The position numbers were made by a program, and so were the translations under genes. Positions 17,732 to 23,884 of a stretch of 64,000 nucleotides of DNA are shown piece by piece. Location of the stretch: contig JBEONO010000011.1 in NCBI GenBank assembly GCA_040544425.1, forward strand, positions 71,071-135,070, given 5' to 3'. This DNA is from Solimicrobium sp040544425. GTDB taxonomy: Bacteria > Pseudomonadota > Gammaproteobacteria > Burkholderiales > Burkholderiaceae_D. The notes under the pieces were generated by a model, which was not told the DNA's origin, made no database searches, and was given only the letters and a program-made list of their open reading frames with translations. Each line of letters begins with the position of its first letter. Position 1 is the first letter of the stretch.

Positions 17732-18053
17732 TGCTTCTCCTTTTCCAGTCTTGCCAATATTCGCAGGCACGTCGTATATCCTTGTCCTGGGTCTGTTTGT
17801 TGCCGCCACAGAGCAAAAGAACGACCTGTTCACCAGAGATCGCGTAATACACCCGGTAGCCGGGACCAGTATCAATACGCATTTCCCAAACCCCATCACG
17901 GCAAAACTTGTGATCGCCAAAATTGCCCTGTTCCATGCGAGCCACGCGTCGGATTACCGATACTTTTGCGCTGGTATTTTTTAGCGTCTTTAGCCATTCA
18001 ATATATACGTCGCGTTCATCTTCTGACGTGAGATAGTGTTCAATTGAATACAT
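17718..18053 (-). CDS. RelE/ParE-superfamily toxin of TA module 1 (HI1419-like)
   Basis: A 111-residue protein of the addiction-module killer family within the RelE/ParE fold. SAKVSVIRRVARMEQGNFGDHK and the GPGYRVYYAISGEQVVLLLCGGNKQTQDKDI core are typical. It is expected to be an mRNA interferase or gyrase poison, neutralised by the downstream antitoxin, whose gene it overlaps by 14 bp. The module lies between pdxH and a broken second copy of pdxH. A small inverted repeat just upstream (18062-18077) is a candidate operator. Confidence 0.88.
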   Translation of the reverse strand: MYSIEHYLTSEDERDVYIEWLKTLKNTSAKVSVIRRVARMEQGNFGDHKFCRDGVWEMRIDTGPGYRVYYAISGEQVVLLLCGGNKQTQDKDIRRACEYWQDWKRRSNDEK

Positions 18054-18061
18054 GGTGGATT

Positions 18062-18077
18062 TTCGTCTTTAAACGAA
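18062..18077. promoter_or_regulatory. Inverted repeat upstream of TA module 1, candidate operator
   Basis: TTCGT and ACGAA arms of 5 bp are separated by 6 bp, and lie 9-24 bp upstream of the toxin start on its coding strand. Type II antitoxins typically autoregulate through such dyads. The assignment rests on position and symmetry only. Confidence 0.35.
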
Positions 18078-18220
18078 TTTAAGTCAATAAATTAGAACAA
18101 AACAGCTTGGTCGATTTGTTGTTGATTTTTACATCAAATGAACAGAAGTAAACTGCAACTTATCCTTATTGCCACAAAATTTGGTCCCACTGCAAACAAA
18201 TCACAAATGATTCGATTTGT

Positions 18221-18269
18221 TGATATACGGCTATGCTAAACCCGCAAAAATACGCGCTACTTCATAAGC
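18221..18269. repeat. Second copy of the ruvA-upstream sequence
   Basis: About 49 bp matching 19451-19499, directly upstream of ruvA. The longest shared blocks are CTAAACCCGC and AAAATACGCGCTACTTCA, with several substitutions between copies, roughly 80-85 percent identical. It abuts the duplicated pdxH 3' segment at 18270. It therefore marks the junction of a tandem duplication of the pdxH-ruvA interval. Confidence 0.8.
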
Positions 18270-18613
18270 TTTTTGGTCTGAGCTGGAACGTCAGGTGCGC
18301 ATCGAAGGCCGGGTAGAAAAAATCAGCGCCGAAGAAAACGATCTGTATTTCCACAGCCGACCAGTCGCCAGCCAGCATGGTGCGCTTGCCTCAGAGCAAA
18401 ACAAACCGATTGCCGACCGGACTGGAAGAGCGGGTCAAACTCATCGCTTCTCAGTATGGAGAAACGGTACCCCGTCCTGCGCATTGGGGTGGTTATCGTC
18501 TGGTGCCCGATTATTTTGAGTTTTGGCAGGGACGTCCGTCGCGCCTGCATGACCGGATTGTATTCACCAGGAATGCCGAGGGTCTTTGGGTGAAAGGTCG
18601 GCTGCAGCCTTAA
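18270..18613 (+). pseudogene. pdxH (fragment): Truncated, frameshifted duplicate of the pdxH 3' half
   Basis: This stretch repeats 17087-17435 of pdxH. By eye I count four substitutions and one 5-nt deletion (after GACCGGA), about 99 percent identity otherwise. The copy starts in a T-run shared with the intact gene and ends exactly at the pdxH stop. The deletion breaks the reading frame, and the fragment lacks the first half of the protein, so it cannot make PdxH. The near identity points to a recent duplication. It separates TA module 1 from TA module 2. Confidence 0.95.
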
Positions 18614-18623
18614 AGTCCAAAAT

Positions 18624-18959
18624 TTAACCAACGATCAGTCGCACCGGCTTGCCGATGCGCGCCAACATTTCAACCAGCGCATCAATGGTGAACTTACTAT
18701 ACTTGTGATTCACCATATCTGAAACGCGCGGTCGATTAATGCACAAGATTTTGGCTGCCTGTTCCTGCTTTAAATTATTCTCCGTTATCCAGGACGCCAG
18801 TTCGCTCATCAGCTGCACTTTCAATGCACGCAGATCATTAATTTGTCGTTTGGATTGCTCATGATATTGTTCAGCCCGTTCATCATCGAAACCCAATTCT
18901 TTGAATAGATTAGCTCCTGGCTTTGTGACATGTCTAATTTTTGTGTCGATCGGTTTCAT
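18624..18959 (-). CDS. XRE-family antitoxin of TA module 2 (HigA-like)
   Basis: A 111-residue protein. The C-terminal helix-turn-helix (LKQEQAAKILCINRPRVSDMVNHK, described here in part: QEQAAKIL then RPRVSDM) and the FTIDALVEMLARIGKPV tail are typical of HigA-type antidotes that pair with Gp49-like HigB toxins. It should neutralise the upstream toxin and repress the operon. Its start overlaps the toxin's 3' end by about 26 bp. It ends 10 bp from the stop of the pdxH fragment. This family differs from the antitoxin of module 1. Confidence 0.88.
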   Translation of the reverse strand: MKPIDTKIRHVTKPGANLFKELGFDDERAEQYHEQSKRQINDLRALKVQLMSELASWITENNLKQEQAAKILCINRPRVSDMVNHKYSKFTIDALVEMLARIGKPVRLIVG

Positions 18960-19299
18960 GTTTTTCCTTTCTCATCTCGATAACTGCACGATAACGCACT
19001 TGAGCAATCTCTTTGTCCCGCTTGCTGGTTGTCTCAGTCTTTTTTTGGAAACAGTGCAAAACGTAAATCGCTTCAGCAAACTTCGCAACATACATGACTC
19101 TAAAAATCCCGCATGCATCCCTGATTCGAATTTCTCTGGTACCTGAGCCGACTGCTTCGAAAGACTTCCAGTCTGAAGGATCGAAACCGGCCTGCACTTT
19201 TCCCAATTCGAAGCCGGCATCGTGGCGCACCAGTTCCGGAAACGCACAAAGATCCTCGTAGGAAGACCCCACCCATCTTAGCTCTTTTTCGTCGCTCAT
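18934..19299 (-). CDS. Gp49/HigB-like RelE-superfamily toxin of TA module 2
   Basis: A 121-residue member of the phage-derived Gp49-like (HigB-type) toxin family. The LRWVGSSYEDLCAFP start, GFELGKVQAG, VGSGTREIRIRD and VLHCFQKKTETTSKRD blocks are characteristic. The family usually cleaves mRNA at the ribosome. The gene order is toxin first, then overlapping HigA-like antitoxin. It lies on the minus strand between the pdxH fragment and ruvA, the same position and orientation that module 1 has after intact pdxH. Confidence 0.9.
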   Translation of the reverse strand: MSDEKELRWVGSSYEDLCAFPELVRHDAGFELGKVQAGFDPSDWKSFEAVGSGTREIRIRDACGIFRVMYVAKFAEAIYVLHCFQKKTETTSKRDKEIAQVRYRAVIEMRKEKHETDRHKN

Positions 19300-19300
19300 T

Positions 19301-19316
19301 GTATCAATTTTTATAC
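19301..19316. promoter_or_regulatory. Inverted repeat upstream of TA module 2, candidate operator
   Basis: GTAT and ATAC arms with an 8-bp A/T spacer lie immediately upstream of the toxin start on its coding strand. This is the expected place for antitoxin binding. Evidence is symmetry and location only. Confidence 0.35.
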
Positions 19317-19511
19317 ATTCGAATCAACCCGAAATTTCATTAAATTGTTTTTTTACTACCGAACATCGACTTTAAATTTGGATATCAGTTCCATTCTCTA
19401 AAAATGGTTGAATTGTCCAGAAATGAATTGCACAGCGCAGAACATAAAGTGATCTACGGACAAACTAAACCCGCTAAAATACGCGCTACTTCACAAGCAG
19501 AAAGATTCCTG

Positions 19512-20090
19512 ATGATTGGTCGTATCAGCGGCGTAATACTGGAAAAAAATCCTCCCCAGATTCTGGTTGACTGCAATGGCGTGGGCTATGAAATCGATGT
19601 GCCGATGAGCACGTTCTACAATTTGCCGGGCCTGGGCGAGAAAGTCGTGCTGCATACCCATTTGACAATCCGCGAAGATGCACACATCCTGTTTGGGTTC
19701 AGCAATCACGAGGAACGCAGTACGTTCAAGCAGTTGATCAAAATCAGCGGCATCGGGGCGCGCACGGCCCTGTCGATCCTGTCGGGCATGTCAGTGGCCG
19801 ATCTGGCGCAGGCAATCACCTTGCAGGAGGCTGGACGTCTGATCAAAGTGCCGGGTATCGGCAAAAAAACTGCCGAGCGACTGCTGCTGGAACTGAAAGG
19901 GAAACTGGGTGCTGATCTGGCCCATGCCGGCAGTGGGCCAAGTGTGCCGGACAATTCCAGCGATATCCTCAACGCCCTGATTTCGCTGGGCTACTCGGAC
20001 AAGGAATCGTTGATGGCACTGAAACTGCTGCCCAAGGACTGCGGTGTTTCTGAAGGTATCAAGCTGGCCCTCAAGTCACTCTCGAAATAA
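19512..20090 (+). CDS. ruvA: Holliday junction DNA helicase subunit RuvA
   Basis: RuvA binds four-way junctions as a tetramer and loads the RuvB motor. The ATG at 19512 gives the standard N-terminus MIGRISGVILEKNPPQILVD and 192 residues; the longer frame from 19404 is discarded. The two helix-hairpin-helix motifs (LIKISGIGARTALSIL and LIKVPGIGKKTAERLL) are intact. The C-terminal domain III (ILNALISLGYSDKE) contacts RuvB. ruvB follows after 21 bp, so the two are an operon. The upstream promoter region is partly duplicated at 18221-18269. Confidence 0.96.
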   Translation: MIGRISGVILEKNPPQILVDCNGVGYEIDVPMSTFYNLPGLGEKVVLHTHLTIREDAHILFGFSNHEERSTFKQLIKISGIGARTALSILSGMSVADLAQAITLQEAGRLIKVPGIGKKTAERLLLELKGKLGADLAHAGSGPSVPDNSSDILNALISLGYSDKESLMALKLLPKDCGVSEGIKLALKSLSK

Positions 20091-20111
20091 TCACCAGAAG
20101 AACAAGTATCC

Positions 20112-21179
20112 ATGAGCATTCAGACCGACCAATTTGCCAATCCGAATCCGCGCGTCATCACGGCTGATCCTGTATCGAAACAGGAAGAAGTGGTTGAACG
20201 CGCGCTGCGTCCCAAGCAGCTGGATGAGTATGTGGGTCAGGAAAAAATCCGCGACCAGCTGGAAATTTTTATTGCGGCCGCCAGAAAACGTAACGAAGCC
20301 TTGGACCACACCCTGCTGTTCGGACCACCCGGGCTGGGTAAAACCACGCTGGCCCATATCATTGCGCGGGAAATGGGCGTCAATCTGCGTCAGACCTCGG
20401 GGCCGGTGCTGGAACGTCCGGGCGATCTGGCTGCAATTCTCACCAATCTGGAAGCCAACGACGTGCTGTTCATTGACGAGATCCACCGGCTCTCACCGGT
20501 GGTCGAAGAAATTTTGTATCCGGCGCTGGAAGACTATCAGATCGACATCATGATCGGTGAAGGCCCGGCGGCCCGCTCAGTCAAACTGGATTTGCAGCCA
20601 TTCACGCTGGTTGGTGCGACCACGCGCGCCGGCATGTTGACCAATCCCTTGCGCGACCGCTTCGGGATTGTGGCGCGTCTGGAATTTTATACGGCCGATG
20701 AACTGACCAAAATCGTGACACGCTCGGCGTCACTGCTGAACGCGCCGATCGATGCTCAGGGCGCCTATGAAATTGCCAAACGGGCGCGCGGCACGCCCCG
20801 TATCGCCAACCGCCTGCTGCGCCGGGTACGTGACTTTGCCGAGGTCAAACACGATGGGCAGATTGGGCTGGCAGTGGCCGATGCAGCCTTGCGCATGCTT
20901 GACGTCGATAAGCTGGGCTTTGATTTAATGGACAGGAAATTGCTGGAAGCGGTGCTGTTCAAGTTTGGAGGCGGCCCGGTCGGTGTCGACAATCTGGCAG
21001 CGGCAATCGGCGAGGAACGCGACACCATTGAAGACGTGCTGGAACCATTTCTGATCCAGCAGGGATTCCTGCAGCGCACGCCGCGCGGACGCGTTGCCAC
21101 CCCAAGTGCCTATCAGCATTTTGGTATCACACCCCCGTCGTCAGACCCCACCGGTGATTTGTGGTCAGCGCCCAAATAA
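20112..21179 (+). CDS. ruvB: Holliday junction branch migration ATPase RuvB
   Basis: The hexameric AAA+ motor that drives branch migration with RuvA. Walker A (GPPGLGKTTLA), Walker B (LFIDEIHRL), sensor 1 (LVGATTRAGML) and the arginine-finger region (PLRDRFGI) are present. The C-terminal winged-helix domain ends with QRTPRGRVATPSAYQHFG. At 355 residues the length is typical. It follows ruvA by 21 bp and precedes a periplasmic chorismate mutase gene by 36 bp. Confidence 0.97.
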   Translation: MSIQTDQFANPNPRVITADPVSKQEEVVERALRPKQLDEYVGQEKIRDQLEIFIAAARKRNEALDHTLLFGPPGLGKTTLAHIIAREMGVNLRQTSGPVLERPGDLAAILTNLEANDVLFIDEIHRLSPVVEEILYPALEDYQIDIMIGEGPAARSVKLDLQPFTLVGATTRAGMLTNPLRDRFGIVARLEFYTADELTKIVTRSASLLNAPIDAQGAYEIAKRARGTPRIANRLLRRVRDFAEVKHDGQIGLAVADAALRMLDVDKLGFDLMDRKLLEAVLFKFGGGPVGVDNLAAAIGEERDTIEDVLEPFLIQQGFLQRTPRGRVATPSAYQHFGITPPSSDPTGDLWSAPK

Positions 21180-21215
21180 CAATTTGATCAAAAAAATACT
21201 TCAAGGAACCCGGAC

Positions 21216-21827
21216 ATGTCATTTCTACGCTGTTTGAAATTGATTCACCGCATTGTTGTCGCTTTGGCGGCGGTCACGGTGTTGCTGACGGTTCCCACCA
21301 GTTCAGTCAGCGCTGCAGAGCAGTCTCAAACTCAGCCTGCCGCGCTGCAGAAAATCGATAGCTTGCTGGGGCTGATCGACCAGCGCCTTGCTATCGCTGC
21401 CGAAGTCGCCAAATCGAAATGGAATTCCGGTGGAGCGGTTGACGACCCGGAAAGAGAGAAACAACTGTTGGAGGCAATTTCAGTCCAGGCCAAAGCAATG
21501 GCTGCGAATGATCTGACTTTTATCAGCAATTTTTTTCAGAACCAGTTTGACGCCGGCAAAATTATCCAGACCCGGTTGCTCATGCATTGGCACGCCAGCT
21601 ACCCGGACGACTACAAATTTAACGATGCGCCCGATCTGATGAAAGACATTCGCCCGAAACTGGAGCGGCTCAATCCAGAACTGATCAGCGCATTACTTGA
21701 GGTACAACCGCTATTGAATCAGGCAGCAATGCGCAGCTATCTGTCGACCCGGGCCGGGCAAATCATCCGCAATGATGTGAACGGTGAAGCGCGACGGACA
21801 GCACTAACGACCCTACTTTCGGAGTAA
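21216..21827 (+). CDS. Secreted chorismate mutase, AroQ-gamma class
   Basis: It converts chorismate to prephenate; AroQ-gamma (*AroQ) enzymes are periplasmic. An N-terminal signal (about residues 1-33, ending SSVSA) precedes the all-helical domain. The DQRLAIAAEVAKSKW helix carries the Arg/Lys active-site residues, and DDPERE and the QNQFDAGKIIQ helix follow. Its 203 residues fit the class. It lies 36 bp after ruvB and 3 bp before the hydratase gene, so it may be co-transcribed with either. The role of exported chorismate mutases in free-living bacteria is unsettled. Confidence 0.9.
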   Translation: MSFLRCLKLIHRIVVALAAVTVLLTVPTSSVSAAEQSQTQPAALQKIDSLLGLIDQRLAIAAEVAKSKWNSGGAVDDPEREKQLLEAISVQAKAMAANDLTFISNFFQNQFDAGKIIQTRLLMHWHASYPDDYKFNDAPDLMKDIRPKLERLNPELISALLEVQPLLNQAAMRSYLSTRAGQIIRNDVNGEARRTALTTLLSE

Positions 21828-21830
21828 ACC

Positions 21831-22676
21831 TTGCTCACCCTAGCTCAAGCCGATTTTTACGCCGGGCAGTTACTCAATGCGCGCGCACAGGCCAAACTGT
21901 GCGAACCATTTCCGGTCAGCGCACAAGTGACACTCGACGACGCCTATTTCATTGCACGCCAAATTCAAAAGCGCCGAATCGAAAACGGCGAGCAACTGGT
22001 CGGCCGGAAAATTGCCTTCGCCAATCGCAATCTGCTCAAAAAATACGGCAAACGGGCGCCCATCCACGGCCTGATCTGGACACCACTTTTTTCCAGCACG
22101 GTGCGCTACATGGACCACAGTTTTGGCGCACAAAGTCTGGTCGGCGCAGTACAGCCGCGGATCGCTCCTGAAATCATTTTTAAAATGGCCAGCACACCAG
22201 GTCCGGATGCTACTCTCGATGAACTGTCAGACTGTCTGGAGTGGATGGCGCATGGGATCGAAATTGTGGTCTGCCCGTTCCCCAACTGGGAATTCGATTC
22301 AGCCGATGCGATCGCCGCGTTTGGTCTGCACGGTGCCTTGCTGATCGGCGAACCGCATCAGCTGTCGTCTACGGCACGTCATCATCTGGGTTCGATCCTG
22401 GCCAATACCTCGGTATCTCTGTCTTGCGACAGCACCCTGCTGTCAGCCGGATTCGGCAGCGATTTGCTGGAAAGTCCGCTGCACGCACTCTGGCATTTGC
22501 AACAGCTGCTCAAAACCCAACCGGAATCAACCACCCTGCAAGCCGGAGAAATCATCAGCACCGGGACCTGGACCGACCTGCCCGCAATCTCCCCGGGTCA
22601 AACCTGGAGCACGGCGTTTTCCGGTGCCAGCCTGGCCGGTCTGTCGATCAGTTTTGTTGACGATCAGGCTAATTGA
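21831..22676 (+). CDS. 2-keto-4-pentenoate hydratase/fumarylacetoacetase-fold protein
   Basis: A 281-residue cytoplasmic protein resembling MhpD/hydratase family enzymes of aromatic meta-cleavage pathways. VTLDDAYFIARQIQKRR and LVGRKIAFANRN near the N-terminus, the metal-site region APEIIFKM and the terminal GEIISTGTWTDLPAISPG block support the fold. It starts with TTG 3 bp after the chorismate mutase stop. No other aromatic-degradation genes lie nearby, so the substrate is unknown. It converges with the aldo/keto reductase gene. Confidence 0.8.
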   Translation: MLTLAQADFYAGQLLNARAQAKLCEPFPVSAQVTLDDAYFIARQIQKRRIENGEQLVGRKIAFANRNLLKKYGKRAPIHGLIWTPLFSSTVRYMDHSFGAQSLVGAVQPRIAPEIIFKMASTPGPDATLDELSDCLEWMAHGIEIVVCPFPNWEFDSADAIAAFGLHGALLIGEPHQLSSTARHHLGSILANTSVSLSCDSTLLSAGFGSDLLESPLHALWHLQQLLKTQPESTTLQAGEIISTGTWTDLPAISPGQTWSTAFSGASLAGLSISFVDDQAN

Positions 22677-22707
22677 TTGTTGTTTGGTAATCGCTTCGTC
22701 AACAAAA

Positions 22708-23583
22708 TTATGGCACTGAAGTACCGGTTGATGCGCTCCAGATTGCAAACCACTGCGCACGGGTCAAGGTGATGTCACACGCTGCCACCGCTTCAGCCAA
22801 CACTGCGACACGGCCTGATCCGGTTAACACCACCGGTCTGGACGGATGCTGCAACAGCCATGCATACACAATCGTGGCAGCCGACACGCTGTACTGCGCG
22901 GCGATCTCGTCCAGCGTCGCACGCACTCTTTGCGCCTGCGCTGACTGCTCGTTAAACAGCCGACCACCGGCCAGCGCCGACCAGATCATGGGAGATATGC
23001 CGTGTTGCTGACAGTGATCCAGTGTACCGTCGTGCAAAGGACTCAAATGCAGCGGCGAGAGTTCGATTTGATTGGTGACCAGGGGAAAGCGCGACGCCAG
23101 CATATCGAATTGCGCCGGCGTGAAATTGGACACGCCAAAGTGCCGCACCTTGCCTGAGCGCCGCAGACTCTCAAACGCTTCGGCAATTTCATCGGCCTGC
23201 ATCAAAGGATCGGGACGATGAATCAACAGCAGGTCAACAAAATCAGTGCCTATATAGCGCAGTGAATTTTCCAGGCAAGTCACAATGTGCGACCGGCTGG
23301 TATCGTAATACGGCAGTTTTTCATCGAGGATGATGCCGCATTTAGTGCTGATTTCCATGCGCTGACGCAAACCCGGCTCCAGCGCCAGAGCTTCGCCGAA
23401 GGGAATTTCGCTGCCATAAATATCGGCATGGTCCATGGTAGTGATCCCCATGTCCAGCGCCTGGCGCACAAACTCCAGACGCTCGCGCGGTGTGAGCTGC
23501 CAGGCATTGATGCGCCACAGCCCCAACGCAATACGTGAAAACTCGGGGCCGTTGCTACTGATTTTTTGTCGCGGACTCTGCAT
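22708..23583 (-). CDS. Aldo/keto reductase (YdhF-like)
   Basis: An NADPH-dependent oxidoreductase with a TIM barrel, 291 residues. The catalytic tetrad positions are visible: Asp and Tyr in MDHADIYGSE, Lys in ISTKCGI, and His in LLLIHRPDPL. The C-terminal VVLTGSGRVAVLAEAV is the cofactor-binding region. It is transcribed away from the saccharide-uptake locus. The two are divergent, with about 300 bp between this start and that of the TonB-dependent receptor, so a link to that locus is possible but unproven. Confidence 0.92.
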   Translation of the reverse strand: MQSPRQKISSNGPEFSRIALGLWRINAWQLTPRERLEFVRQALDMGITTMDHADIYGSEIPFGEALALEPGLRQRMEISTKCGIILDEKLPYYDTSRSHIVTCLENSLRYIGTDFVDLLLIHRPDPLMQADEIAEAFESLRRSGKVRHFGVSNFTPAQFDMLASRFPLVTNQIELSPLHLSPLHDGTLDHCQQHGISPMIWSALAGGRLFNEQSAQAQRVRATLDEIAAQYSVSAATIVYAWLLQHPSRPVVLTGSGRVAVLAEAVAACDITLTRAQWFAIWSASTGTSVP

Positions 23584-23703
23584 GAGGGGCTCTTAATAGT
23601 AAAAATTGTTGCGAATTTGCTGCCCAATCCGGCAGACCCGGTAGCATACCCGATATCAGGCATTTCATGCTGCGCGAGCTTTATCCCTATGAACCGGCGA
23701 GGT

Positions 23704-23773
23704 ATATAAGTAGTTTTACTAGGTAATCAGGGTATATCTCAGGATTGCTGTGGGTTATTGGCTATATCACTAT
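23704..23773 (+). promoter_or_regulatory. Shared upstream element of the TonB receptor gene (copy 1)
   Basis: An inverted repeat TAGT-TTT-ACTA (23711-23721) is followed, 30 bp from its start, by AGGATTG inside the conserved block GGTATATCTCAGGATTGCTG (23731-23750). The same arrangement with identical 30-bp spacing occurs upstream of the ABC transporter operon (30750-30789). TTGCTG (23745-23750) would be a -35 and CACTAT (23768-23773) a weak -10, 17 bp apart. The dyad upstream of a poor promoter fits a binding site for the FixJ/LuxR-type regulator encoded at 30005. The rest of the 300-bp gap shows no gene. Confidence 0.65.
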
Positions 23774-23884
23774 GCTGACACACCCCTCACAAAATGCGTC
23801 AATCCGGGTGGCAGCAGATCAAATCTACAATCAAGACAGCCTGACTAATCAGAACGCCCGACAGATAAAAAAAGGGGATAGGGA

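Noticed and set aside
18295..18519. A separate small gene encoding a PdxH-like fragment
   Set aside because: It is a frame opened by the 5-nt deletion in the duplicated pdxH end; it has no start region or ribosome site of its own.
17432..19299. An integron or prophage carrying the two TA modules
   Set aside because: No integrase, attC-like sites or phage genes are present. The repeats are pieces of pdxH and the ruvA upstream region, which points to homologous recombination.
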